A stretch of 64,000 nt of DNA from Desulfobacter sp. (lineage in GTDB: Bacteria > Desulfobacterota > Desulfobacteria > Desulfobacterales > Desulfobacteraceae). Of the stretch, positions 18,821-27,524 are shown piece by piece. The translations under genes were made by a program, and so were the position numbers. The DNA lies in assembly GCA_028768545.1 (NCBI GenBank), contig CP054838.1, positions 310,001 to 374,000 of the forward strand, written 5' to 3'. Under the pieces are notes generated by a model. That model was given only the letters and a program-made list of their open reading frames with translations, ran no database searches and was not told the origin of the DNA. Every line of letters begins with the position of its first letter. Position 1 is the stretch's first letter.

Positions 18821-18862
18821 AATAACCTTTATAATTTTTACATTTTAACACTTGGGGTTTTA

Positions 18863-19126
18863 ATGACAGCAAAACATATAGTGGATCTCAGGGGGGTGAT
18901 TTTGCCCCTTAACCTGCTCAAATGTAAGAATTGTCTTAAATCCATGGAAAAAGGAGATGTTCTTGAGGTGTTTATTGAAGATGTTGATGTGGTGCAGGAT
19001 TTGAGAACGATTGTAAAACGCTCCAATGATGAAATCGTTTATACAAAAAACAGGGATGATTACATCTGTCTTGGCATAAAAAAGGGGCCGAGAAATCGTT
19101 TTAATATATTTTTACATGGGAGGTAG
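18863..19126 (+). CDS. TusA/SirA-like protein lacking the catalytic Cys
   Basis: An 87-residue protein from ATG 18863; the frame is open upstream but without support. It follows the TusA fold pattern: [40 protein letters not shown], then a closing strand. In true TusA sulfur carriers the segment after LRG is CPxP; here it is ILPL, so the persulfide-bearing Cys is absent, although Cys occurs further on (KCKNC). First gene of the operon with the FeS and NrfD subunits. A role in sulfur handling or as an accessory factor is inference. Confidence 0.65.
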   Translation: MTAKHIVDLRGVILPLNLLKCKNCLKSMEKGDVLEVFIEDVDVVQDLRTIVKRSNDEIVYTKNRDDYICLGIKKGPRNRFNIFLHGR

Positions 19127-19127
19127 A

Positions 19128-20030
19128 ATGCAACTCAGTAGGCGAAATTTTTTTAAATTCATGGGAGCCGCCAGCGCCTCAGTTACGGCCTTGCCATCAT
19201 CTGCCGATGCCTGGGAATCAAAGGCGCCGCCTGATCCTTACGGATGCCTGGTGGACCTGACCCGGTGCGTTGGCTGCCGCAAATGTGAGGAAGCCTGTGC
19301 CCAGGTCAATGGCCTGCCCGCACCGGAACGGGTCAATTGTCAATGTACGATTTTTGACAAAAAAAGAAGGCCGGACCACAAGGCATATACTGTGGTCAAC
19401 CGGTATTTTACAGGTCAACTGGATCGTTTTGACAAACCGCTTCCAACCTATGCCAAGGTTCAGTGCATGCATTGCCAGGACCCGGCCTGCATTGTCGGGG
19501 CATTGACCAAGGATGACACGGGCAGTGTCAGGTATGATGTGGATAAATGTATTGGCTGTCGATATTGCATGGTGGCCTGTCCCTTTGAAATACCCGCCTA
19601 TGAATATGCCGATCCCATCACACCCAGGGTGATGAAATGTAACTTTTGTTACGACAGGATTTCCAAGGATGGCGGGATTCCCGGCTGTGCCACCATTTGT
19701 CCCACCGAGGCCATAACTTTTGGCAAGCGAGCCTCTCTTTTAAGGGTAACCAAAAAAAGGCTCAGGGAAAATCCAGGGGTATACATTGATCATGTGTATG
19801 GTGAACGAGAGGTGGGCGGAACATCCTGGCTTTATATTTCTTCTGTGCCCTTTGAACGAGTAAATTTGCCCGCATTACCGGATAAACCGTCACCCAAACT
19901 ATCCGAAACCATACAGCATTCGCTGTTCAGCTATCTATGGTCGCCCATCGCACTTTTCAGCGTTCTGGGGGTGTTCATGTATAAATCAAACAAAGCTGAG
20001 GAAGAGCCAAAAAATAAAGGAGGTGCCTGA
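19128..20030 (+). CDS. Tat-exported four-cluster ferredoxin subunit (HybA/DsrO-like)
   Basis: 300 residues. The Tat signal is [15 protein letters not shown]. Ferredoxin motifs are [32 protein letters not shown] and CNFCYDRI with a following CATICP, giving four [4Fe-4S] sites. A C-terminal membrane helix (about 270-290) follows. Such subunits pass electrons between a NrfD quinone module and a periplasmic redox protein. I chose ATG 19128, 5 nt after GGGAGGT, over 19116. Its stop overlaps the NrfD start (TGATG). It acts with the TusA-like, NrfD and multiheme cytochrome genes. Confidence 0.9.
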   Translation: MQLSRRNFFKFMGAASASVTALPSSADAWESKAPPDPYGCLVDLTRCVGCRKCEEACAQVNGLPAPERVNCQCTIFDKKRRPDHKAYTVVNRYFTGQLDRFDKPLPTYAKVQCMHCQDPACIVGALTKDDTGSVRYDVDKCIGCRYCMVACPFEIPAYEYADPITPRVMKCNFCYDRISKDGGIPGCATICPTEAITFGKRASLLRVTKKRLRENPGVYIDHVYGEREVGGTSWLYISSVPFERVNLPALPDKPSPKLSETIQHSLFSYLWSPIALFSVLGVFMYKSNKAEEEPKNKGGA

Positions 20031-21120
20031 TGGAGCATAAATCAAGTCCGTTACACCGGCCCTTCTGGAGCCCCGGTGTCCTTGTCATGCTGGTTTTTAT
20101 GATTGCAGGAGCCGTTGCCATCGTTGCACGGTTTACCGGCGGCATCGGCTATGTCACTAACCTGACCAATGCCAGGCCCTGGGGACTGTGGGTGGGAGTT
20201 GATGTGGCCACCGGTGTTGCCCTGGCAGCCGGCGGGTTCACCACGGCTGCTTTGGCCCATATTGCAGGCAAACATTATTATGAACCCCATTACCCGGCCG
20301 GCACTTTTAACGGCTGTTTTGGGGTATACCTTTGTTGTTCTGGGACTTTTGGTGGATATCGGGCGTTCCTGGGCCATCTGGAAACCCATATTCAACTGGA
20401 ATACCAATTCAGTGCTTTTTGAAGTGGCCATGTGTGTGATGGTCTATCTCCATGTGCTCTATTTTGAATTTTTTCCCATTGTTGCAGAACAGTTCAAGGG
20501 AAGGGTTAACCTTCCGGGCGTTCTTTCTTCGTTCAACGATCTTACGGAGATGATATTGAAAGTGGGGGACGCTGTCATGGGTAAAATCATGTGGGTGTTT
20601 ATCATTTTAGGGGTTGTCCTGTCCTGTATGCATCAATCAAGTCTGGGCTCTCTCATGCTGGTGGCGCCGACCAAGCTGCATCCGTTGTGGTATACACCGA
20701 TGTTGCCCCTTTTGTTTCTTACCTCGGCCTTTGCCGTGGGATATCCCATGGTGGTTTTTGAAACAACCCTTGTGACTGCTTCGTTTAAGCTGGATTCAGA
20801 GATGAGCATTCTGGCGCCTTTGACACGGATTACTATTTTCCTTTTGGACATTTATATGTTTCTCAAACTTGGGGATATGGTTTACAGGGGCACCTATGTC
20901 TATCTTCTGGACGGGACCCATCAAACCAATTCCTTTATTGTGGAGATACTTTTAGGCGTAATGGTGCCCTGGGTAATGCTGCTCGTTGACCGGGTCAGAA
21001 ATTCCAGAAGAGGTCTCTTTACTGCGGCATCTTTGATTGTCTTTGGTGTGGTTTTGAACCGGGTCAACGTATTCATTGTCGGATATAAACCGCCATTGAG
21101 TGACAATGGATATTTCCCGG
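20030..21120 (+). pseudogene. NrfD/HybB-like quinone-interacting membrane subunit, frameshifted and cut by IS6
   Basis: The first 85 or so residues (PHRPFWSPGV-like opening, helices, ARPWGLWVGVDVATGVALAA) are in the ATG 20030 frame. After the C run at 20285-20288 the frame must drop one base to continue as PITRPALLTAVLGYTFVVLG. Several NrfD-type helices follow, ending at YKPPLSDNGYFP where IS6 copy C begins. The C-terminus is at 16920-17040 on the other strand. Reconstructed length is 400 residues, normal for NrfD/HmcC-type subunits. As sequenced it cannot make a full protein. Confidence 0.85.
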
Positions 21121-21957
21121 GGTTCTGTTGCAAAAAATATTTCCAGGACAAAGAGATCGTTCAGGCGTAAAATTTACGCAGCATAAGAAAACAGATTTTC
21201 GACGAATTCTTTCTGCTTTAAAATTTCTCCCTTCCTGATATTTTTAACTTGTCCTTTTCTGATCATGTTCATAATTTCATAGCCTTTTAGCGTCCGCCAG
21301 GCAGAATGAAATGTCTTGAACCCCATACCAGCTCTGACAAGCTTTTTGATAAACCGGTGGTCTTGCTCAATAATATTGTTCAGATATTTATTCTGTCTTA
21401 GGATACAGTCCTTATTCAGAAGCTTTTTTTCTTTCAAAGCCTTTACAGCCGGAGGATATGCAGGATTTCCGTCAACACTCAGAACCCGAGGTCTGGAGCT
21501 ATTGGAAGCTCGCAGCATCTTTTTAAAAAATCGTTTGGCAGATTCCATATTACGTCTGCTGCGAAGAAGAAAATCGATGGTATTTCCACGGGAATCGACC
21601 GCTCGGTAAAGATACTTCATTTTCCCCCGCACCTTGATATATGTTTCATCAATACGGTAAGAATCATTTGATTGCCGCAGATACTTCCTGCTTCGCTTTT
21701 CCATTTCAGGAGCATAGCGCTGAACCCATCGGTAAATGGTACTGTGATCCACAGACAAGCCCCGTTCTTGCATCATCTCTTCCAGATTCCTGTAACTCAG
21801 TTGATATCTCAGATACCAGCGAACATTCAACAGGATGATTTCTTTTTCATAATGACGCCACTTGAAAGGGTTTTCATTTTTCATACTATCTCTCTGCAAA
21901 CAAATTAGTGCCAAAACGGACTTGTATCAGACATTAATAATTTTTTGCAACAGAACC
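21121..21957 (-). mobile_element. IS6-family insertion sequence, copy C
   Basis: 837 bp, inverted relative to copies A and B, with the same terminal repeats. The left flank TTTCCCGG is the reverse complement of the flank of copy B. The right flank is a 78-bp stub of the IS4-family element. Copies B and C form an inverted pair around 3.2 kb and could also recombine with each other. Confidence 0.95.
21174..21884 (-). CDS. IS6-family transposase, copy C
   Basis: 236 residues, same as copy A in the sequence compared, with complete HTH and DDE residues. It starts at ATG 21884 after GAGAG and is probably functional. Confidence 0.95.
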   Translation of the reverse strand: MKNENPFKWRHYEKEIILLNVRWYLRYQLSYRNLEEMMQERGLSVDHSTIYRWVQRYAPEMEKRSRKYLRQSNDSYRIDETYIKVRGKMKYLYRAVDSRGNTIDFLLRSRRNMESAKRFFKKMLRASNSSRPRVLSVDGNPAYPPAVKALKEKKLLNKDCILRQNKYLNNIIEQDHRFIKKLVRAGMGFKTFHSAWRTLKGYEIMNMIRKGQVKNIRKGEILKQKEFVENLFSYAA

Positions 21958-22035
21958 CTCATAGTTCAAACAGGGACAATATTGTCAAAGATCAAAAAAT
22001 TATTGAGCAAGCAAAAACCTAACCGGACATCACTG
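21958..22035 (+). mobile_element. 78-bp remnant of the IS4-family element
   Basis: Exact inverted counterpart of 51712-51789: the last codons of the transposase (reading VKDQKIIEQAKT and stop) and the terminal repeat CCTAACCGGACATCACTG ending at 22035. The rest was lost where IS6 copy C begins. The IS4 end is fused to the truncated helicase gene, so the IS4 insertion preceded the IS6 rearrangement. Confidence 0.92.
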
Positions 22036-22042
22036 AGTCACC

Positions 22043-23701
22043 ATGGCAAAGCTGATGAAAAAACATGGAATATCAGCCATGGCCGTCAGCGGCAAAGACA
22101 ACCAATCCGAATCATATATCCAGGAGTACCAGAAAGGAAGAACTCAATTTCTGGCCACCTGCTCCCTGTTGAATGAAGGGTGGGATTCCCCCCAGACATC
22201 TATTATTGTCATGGCCCGCCCGACCATGTCCAAAGTCCTGTATACCCAGCAATTGGGCCGGGGGACAAGGATCCACCCCGAAAAGGAAGCTCTTTATGTC
22301 ATTGATGTGGTGGATAATTACGGGGGGTTGGGAGGATTCACCAATAGGCCATGGTCAATACATGCGCTATTGGGCATTTCAGACTATATGCCCTGGGGCA
22401 GCATGCTCAATGGGAAGCAAAATTCATATTCAAAAGAAGAAATTATTTTAGCCGGGCTGTACGAGCAGGAACGGACAATCGAGCATATCAACATTTTTAC
22501 CTTTGAAAATAAATATCCCGATCATATTGATGATGAACAAATGGCCCGGGAGTTATTCGTCTCCACGGGAACCGTCAAAGCCTGGGTTAAAAAAGGTAAA
22601 ATAAAACCCAAAGTCACCATACCCGTGGGCCGCCAGAAAATAAATTATTTTGCTTTGGATCAAATAGAGCAGATCATCAAAGATCTCCAATTAAAACGGC
22701 ATGATGAAACCACTCAGCACAATGACTTTTTTGAATTTATTGACAAAGATGATTTTTCAATGTCCTATAAAATGGTGATGCTCCTTTCAATGCTCAAAGT
22801 GGTCGACCATAACGGAGAATGCCATTTAGACGACCTTCTCAGGGAGTATACTGATTTTTACAGATTCCGCCTTGGAAAAAAAATCAAAGTAGACCGAGCC
22901 AACTGCCCCTACATCCAGGAGGAAACTCTGGATGATATGGTAATAATAAAAAGAAGTCTGCTGCAAAATCCCTTTGAGAAATTCGAACGAAAGCGGTTCA
23001 TATACCATTGTAAAGATCTCAACCACATCTCTTTTTCCAATAATCTATGGACAAAAATCAATAACAAAAAAGATCTGGGCCGACTAAAAAACACATATTT
23101 CAAAAGCCTGATTCATTATTACAAAGATCTGGACGGACTGCCCAATGAACTGGACCTGCGGCAAAAATGGATGATTCCGGCAGAAGCTCAAGAAAAAGAT
23201 ATAAAGATGCCTGCCCGGGAAAATATCAGGATTCTTGAATTTAAAAAGATCAGAACCGCCAGGTTTAAAACAGCCCTGCCCCTTGTGGGAGACATCGCAG
23301 CAGGAGAGCCGTTCAGGGGATTTGATATCCATGATCTTAAGAATGCTGACGCTGATCTTCAATGGATTGAGCTTCCTGACGCCTTGTGCAATGACCGCCG
23401 CTTTCTGGTCCGTGTTGCAGGAGATTCAATGGAACCCACCATAATAAAGGGGGATTATCTTGTCTGCGAATACCACCGGCACCGCCAGGAAAATCATCCC
23501 ATAGTCATCATGGGTGATTTTTCAGCCTTAAACGCCGGAGAGGTTGCCGTCAAAAGAATCTCAGAATCTGAAAACCACTGGATTTTCAAGTCAGACAACC
23601 CGGAATACGAGGATATTCTTCTGGAAAAGGAATATGATGATCAATATCCTATTTTAGGGATAGTCGTCTATAATCTCACCAAAATGGTACGATGCTATTA
23701 G
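22043..23701 (+). pseudogene. 5'-truncated superfamily-2 helicase fused to HTH and LexA/S24-like autoprotease domain
   Basis: The 552 readable residues begin inside the second RecA-like lobe of an SF2 helicase (LNEGWDSPQTSIIVMARP, YTQQLGRGTR are motifs V-VI). The NTP-binding lobe was removed by the IS4 end at 22035. A MerR/excisionase-like HTH follows (about 170-215, MARELFVSTGTVKAWVKKGK), then an uncharacterised helical region, then an S24 domain with a LexA-type Ala-Gly site (VGDIAAGEPF, 420/421), Ser462 in GDSMEPT and Lys504 in EVAVKRI. The intact protein may have been a damage-responsive or defence helicase; this is inference. ATG 22043 may not be used. Confidence 0.75.
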
Positions 23702-23711
23702 AATTCATGAC

Positions 23712-23751
23712 ACCTATCTTTAAATCCTTTTCCACAGAGGATAAAGATAGG
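23712..23751. terminator. Hairpin after helicase fragment
   Basis: CCTATCTTT (23712-23720) pairs with AAAGATAGG (23743-23751), and inner ATCC with GGAT. There is no clear T run, so it is a weak terminator candidate. Confidence 0.35.
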
Positions 23752-23909
23752 TTGATGTTCTACCCAAATTATTATTGAAACATGGGGTACAGACCTATTG
23801 ATTAATAGAGTATCCTCCAGGCCCTTCCTCTGCTTGCTTTTTTTCATGCACAATGATTGTATTATGCAGCCCTGAATGATTTGCCTTAACCCCAAAAAGG
23901 ACATCGATA

Positions 23910-24317
23910 ATGAGAGTATTATTCTGGTATTGTGACACATTTGCCTGGACCCCGACCATCAAAAGCCTTGAACAGGTTCCGGAATCCGGGCCCAATGCGG
24001 CGGATGAGGTTGTGGTGGCCTTTGTTCATGTTGAACCCAGGGACCTTGAAAAGGGAAATTCCTCTGAAACCAAACTGGTGAAAAATGCCAAATGGCTGGC
24101 CCGCAAATGGGATGTATCAAAAATTTTACTCCATTCATTCACCCATCTTGGAGAAGACAAGGCCGATCCTGACGCCGCCGGCCAGATCCTGGAACAGGCC
24201 CGGGACCGGCTGATCAAAGCCGGCTATGATGCCTCCTTAACCGCCTTTGGATATTATAACGATCTGGTAATTGAGGCAAAAGGGCATCCTTTGGCAAGAA
24301 TATTCAAGGAGTTTTGA
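23910..24317 (+). CDS. Stand-alone archaeal-type tRNA-Thr editing domain protein
   Basis: 135 residues resembling the N-terminal editing domain of archaeal threonyl-tRNA synthetase (tRNA-Thr_ED, a D-aminoacyl-tRNA deacylase-like fold that hydrolyses Ser-tRNA-Thr). Recognisable pieces are DTFAWTPTIKSLEQVPES, VVVAFVHVEP, KNAKWLARKW, LHSFTHLGEDKA and the terminal GHPLARIFKEF. No synthetase domain is attached. AAAGGA lies upstream of the ATG. A trans-editing role is inferred. In bacteria a free-standing form is unusual. Confidence 0.8.
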   Translation: MRVLFWYCDTFAWTPTIKSLEQVPESGPNAADEVVVAFVHVEPRDLEKGNSSETKLVKNAKWLARKWDVSKILLHSFTHLGEDKADPDAAGQILEQARDRLIKAGYDASLTAFGYYNDLVIEAKGHPLARIFKEF

Positions 24318-24391
24318 CCCACAACACTTGCCATTATGGCACAGATCCATTATAATAAGCCCAATAGAATTTACGGGTAAAAGGAGGGACC

Positions 24392-24673
24392 ATGGCTGGA
24401 GTGGAAAAAAGATTTCAGACCCGGATGCCGTTTCATGTGCATGAAAAGCTTATAAAGGCGGCAGAGTTGTCAGGATCGACCTTAAATCAATTTGTTGTCC
24501 AGTCTGCATTGGAAAAAGCCAGTGACATCCTGGAAAAGGAACGGGTGCTAAATCTGAGCTACAATGATGCCCATACCATATTTGAGGCCATTGAAAACCC
24601 GCCGGAACCCAAAAATGCGCTAATCCGGGCAGCCAGGGAGTATCAGCAGGAATTCGGCAATGAATCGGTTTGA
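24392..24673 (+). CDS. TacA-type (DUF1778) antitoxin
   Basis: 93 residues with an N-terminal ribbon-helix-helix (about 8-50: RFQTRMPFHVHEKLIKAAEL, LNQFVVQSALEKA) and a C-terminal toxin-binding tail. Antitoxin and autorepressor by family. The ATG follows AAGGAGGG. Overlaps the GNAT toxin gene by 14 bp, the usual TacAT order. Confidence 0.88.
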   Translation: MAGVEKRFQTRMPFHVHEKLIKAAELSGSTLNQFVVQSALEKASDILEKERVLNLSYNDAHTIFEAIENPPEPKNALIRAAREYQQEFGNESV

Positions 24674-25163
24674 GGAACTCAACCGTTCACATAATAGAGC
24701 CGGATTTGACTGCGGAGAAGAGGAGCTAAACGGATTTCTGAAAAACCTTGCCCGCCAGAATCTTAAAAAGGGACTCTCAAGAACATTTGTATTAACGGCA
24801 AAGCAGATACCGGAAGAAATTCTTGGTTTTTTCACCCTGTCACTTTTCGAAATTAAGGCTGAAAGACTCCCTGAAAAATTTGCAAAAAAGTACAGAGTAA
24901 ATATCCCTGCCGTAAAAATCGCCCGACTGGCCGTTGCCAAAGGCCTTCAAAATCAGGGGATCGGCAGGTATTTGATGATAAATGCCATCTACCGGACAAT
25001 AAAGATTTCACAAAATGCCGGTATTACCGGACTGTTTGTGGATTCAAAAAACCAGAAAGTAAAAAAATATTACCAAAAATTTGGATTCATACCCTTACCT
25101 GACACGCCCTTGTCACTTTTCCTGCCTTTGGAAACCCTTTTGCAGATGCAGGCGTCTATTTAA
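24660..25163 (+). CDS. TacT-like GNAT acetyltransferase toxin
   Basis: 167 residues. It opens FDCGEEELNGFLKNLA as TacT-type toxins do, has the acetyl-CoA loop (LAVAKGLQNQGIGRYLM) and the C-terminal KKYYQKFGFIPL with the conserved catalytic Tyr. TacT enzymes acetylate charged aminoacyl-tRNA and stop translation. Paired with the DUF1778 antitoxin. Intact as read. Confidence 0.88.
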   Translation: MNRFEELNRSHNRAGFDCGEEELNGFLKNLARQNLKKGLSRTFVLTAKQIPEEILGFFTLSLFEIKAERLPEKFAKKYRVNIPAVKIARLAVAKGLQNQGIGRYLMINAIYRTIKISQNAGITGLFVDSKNQKVKKYYQKFGFIPLPDTPLSLFLPLETLLQMQASI

Positions 25164-25228
25164 ATGCACCGGATCCAAAGGCAATCCCCCCCCATACCGA
25201 AAAAACACCGGCCCGGGTTCAGCAGCGG

Positions 25229-26044
25229 TTAGGTTGTCCTGCCCACAGGACAGGCCAGCTCACAATTACGGCAGTATTTGATGGTGGGTAAAACAGAGTC
25301 TGCCCCATCCGTTGCCCACCCCTTCAGCTCCCTTTCATCCCAGTCCATTTGGACCTGGCACCCAGGCCTGGAAAATCTGCCGTCCCTGCCCGGAAGCTGG
25401 GACTGATCATACTCGTCTGCCGTATAAATCCGGGTTGAAAAGGCGTTTGGGGGGCATGCGTTACGACAGAATTGTTCACAACCGGTACAGGGATCAAAAT
25501 TCACAGGGCCGGTGGAGGGCAGATCAACGTCCAGAGTCATGGCCCTAAGGCGAATCCGGGGACCGAACTGCGGGGTGACCAGAAGATTGTTTTTCCCGAT
25601 ACAGCCCATTCCTGCCAGGACGGCTGCATCCTTAAGATAGGTACCGCCTTTTTCCACACGATAGGGCAAATGAAAGGTCTTTATGCCGTAGGTCTCTTCT
25701 ATCCATGGGCCCAGGGCCTGGATCGTTTTGATCAGCCTGCGGTTGCCGGAAGGATTTTTCAACCCGAGCCACCAGTCCATTTCCGGCTCATCTTCAGGAT
25801 GTGACAGCCCAATGACCAAAAGGATTTTGGCCTGTTCGGGCCAGGCAACTTCACCGGGGTGCAGACCCAGATCCTTTTCCCAGGTTTCCTGCTCTGATGC
25901 TGTCACAGGCATGTGTGGCGCAAAGGTAAATGAAGGGGCGCACTTGAGGGCTTTTACCGAGGCAAACCCAGCAAGGGAGGCGCCAATGTCCTTTGCATGG
26001 CTGAGTATGGCCGAAGAAATCTCTGACCTGCTTTGTATATTCAT
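25229..26044 (-). CDS. 4Fe-4S protein related to epoxyqueuosine reductase (QueG-like)
   Basis: 271 residues from ATG 26044 (after GGAGGG; GTG 26059 also possible). The cluster motifs are CTGCEQFCRNACP at about residue 180 and, near the C-terminus, CRNCELACPVG. The N-terminal part (ILSHAKDIGASLAGFASVKA) resembles QueG. It is shorter than E. coli QueG and lacks its C-terminal HEAT-like repeat, so it belongs with the shorter epoxyqueuosine reductase-like proteins. Substrate unknown. A single gene. Confidence 0.75.
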   Translation of the reverse strand: MNIQSRSEISSAILSHAKDIGASLAGFASVKALKCAPSFTFAPHMPVTASEQETWEKDLGLHPGEVAWPEQAKILLVIGLSHPEDEPEMDWWLGLKNPSGNRRLIKTIQALGPWIEETYGIKTFHLPYRVEKGGTYLKDAAVLAGMGCIGKNNLLVTPQFGPRIRLRAMTLDVDLPSTGPVNFDPCTGCEQFCRNACPPNAFSTRIYTADEYDQSQLPGRDGRFSRPGCQVQMDWDERELKGWATDGADSVLPTIKYCRNCELACPVGRTT

Positions 26045-26130
26045 GGGTCCCTCCTTCACTGATCAGACAGCAGAACTGGCACTGCGGGGACCAATATAGC
26101 ACAACACCGGGATAAGCACAGGGGGTTAAA

Positions 26131-26167
26131 AAGCCCCGTCTCTGTGCAAAAGACAGAAACGGGGCTT
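26131..26167 (-). terminator. Terminator after the betaine transport operon
   Basis: AAGCCCCGT (26131-26139) pairs with ACGGGGCTT (26159-26167), with further pairing inside. On the minus strand it is followed by TTTTT. It lies 44 bp beyond the stop of the second ProX gene. Confidence 0.8.
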
Positions 26168-26210
26168 GGGGAAGTCGTCCATTGATATGATAGTCTAAAA
26201 GGCAGAAATA

Positions 26211-27245
26211 CTATTGGGCAGCCTTAACGGATTCTGCAATCCATGCGTCCCATTGGGCCTTGTTTTTGGCAATCCACTCATCTGCATGACGGTCAATGTC
26301 TTTTTGTGATTTTTCACCATCATTCATCTTGGTGTTCTGCTCATTAATATCTGCCAGGGGCAGGGACAGGAGTTCAAAAAACCTTTGAGCAGCCGGATTC
26401 TTTCGGGTAAATGTCTTGTTGGCCACGATACGGATATCCGAAACCACGAATCCCAAATCAACGGGATCAGAGACGGCACCCTCAATACCGGATTGGGTCA
26501 TCCGGTCCTCGGCAATTTTCTGGGCCGCCGTGGGCATGGTCTTGGGAACATTGATCCACATGACATCCTGGTTGGGTTTGAGTTTAAAAATGGTCCAATT
26601 GGGTGCCCAGGTGTAAAAGAAAATGGGTTCGCCTGCTTTGTAAGCCCCTAAGGCAGAGGCCATGCCTGCCTCATAGGAGGCTTTTACCGGATTGATGGCA
26701 TCCCCAAGGTCATAGACCTTCATGTGATGGGCAATGACGTTTTCGCAGCCCCAGCCCGGAGGGCAGGCCGTGAGATCTGCTTTTCCGTCTTTATTTTTAT
26801 CAAAGGCTTTTTTAACCTCTTCCCGCTTAAAATCATCCAAAGACTTGATCTTGTATTTTTCAACATCCCGTTTGGAGACCATATACCCTTGCAGACCGCC
26901 GGCCTTGACCACATAGCCGTAGGTATCTGCCTTGTCATAAAAATTGTCAGGCAGCTGACTGTTGTGATTGGGAAACCAGCCGTTTGTCCAATAGTCCACA
27001 TCCCCTAAGGCAACGGATTTATAAAAAATAGGGTTTTGAAGATCTTTGGCTTTTTTCACATTATAGCCCATGGCTTCAAGGCCTTTTCTTACCAAAGCCT
27101 CCTGGAAAAATCCGGTATTCCATGTGGCCCGGGCCGGTTTTACCGTAATGCCCTCGCCGGGCTTGTCTTCCGATGCCCACAAAGCGGTTGTTGTCATCAT
27201 CACGAGGATGCATGCAATGGCCGTTAGTCTGGTTGGTACGCGCAT
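26211..27245 (-). CDS. proX: Glycine betaine/proline ABC transporter substrate-binding protein, paralog 2
   Basis: 344 residues with a signal peptide (LTAIACILVMMTTTALWA-SE) and an OpuAC/ProX-type periplasmic binding domain (VKPARATWNTGFFQEALV; VDYWTNGWFPNHN; FFYTWAPNWTIF). The Trp-rich aromatic cage residues fit quaternary amine binding. Almost the same as the protein at 27525-28559 over its full length. Differences such as IAEDRMTQSG here versus PDVAQMTQTG there suggest a tandem duplication with mild divergence. It is the last gene of the proV-proW-proX-proX set. Confidence 0.9.
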   Translation of the reverse strand: MRVPTRLTAIACILVMMTTTALWASEDKPGEGITVKPARATWNTGFFQEALVRKGLEAMGYNVKKAKDLQNPIFYKSVALGDVDYWTNGWFPNHNSQLPDNFYDKADTYGYVVKAGGLQGYMVSKRDVEKYKIKSLDDFKREEVKKAFDKNKDGKADLTACPPGWGCENVIAHHMKVYDLGDAINPVKASYEAGMASALGAYKAGEPIFFYTWAPNWTIFKLKPNQDVMWINVPKTMPTAAQKIAEDRMTQSGIEGAVSDPVDLGFVVSDIRIVANKTFTRKNPAAQRFFELLSLPLADINEQNTKMNDGEKSQKDIDRHADEWIAKNKAQWDAWIAESVKAAQ

Positions 27246-27448
27246 AATGTCTCCTTAAAAAATTAACCTTAAATTTTCCTATTTGACCTTCTTTAGTACT
27301 TGCTTTTTACCGGCCATGGACGGGGTAATTCATATCCTGCTGCACCATGGCAGGGCAGCCGCCACCCGGTTTTGATTGTTCACGGATTGTATCTGAACGG
27401 GTATAGTTCAATACAAAGACGATTCTGGGACCAGGACTGTAAAAAAAA

Positions 27449-27481
27449 CCCCGCCTCTATCTAAAAAGACAGGGACGGGGC
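27449..27481 (-). terminator. Terminator between the two proX genes
   Basis: CCCCGCCTCT pairs imperfectly with AGGGACGGGG around an A-rich loop. It is followed on the minus strand by eight T. It may reduce transcription of the second proX relative to the first. Confidence 0.6.
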
Positions 27482-27524
27482 CTGGGAGTATTCCATTGAT
27501 ATGATACTCTAAAATGCAGAAATA

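Noticed and set aside
11709-21957. Repeated blocks as a CRISPR or other array
   Set aside because: The repeats are full IS6 copies with transposase genes; no short regularly spaced repeats were seen anywhere.
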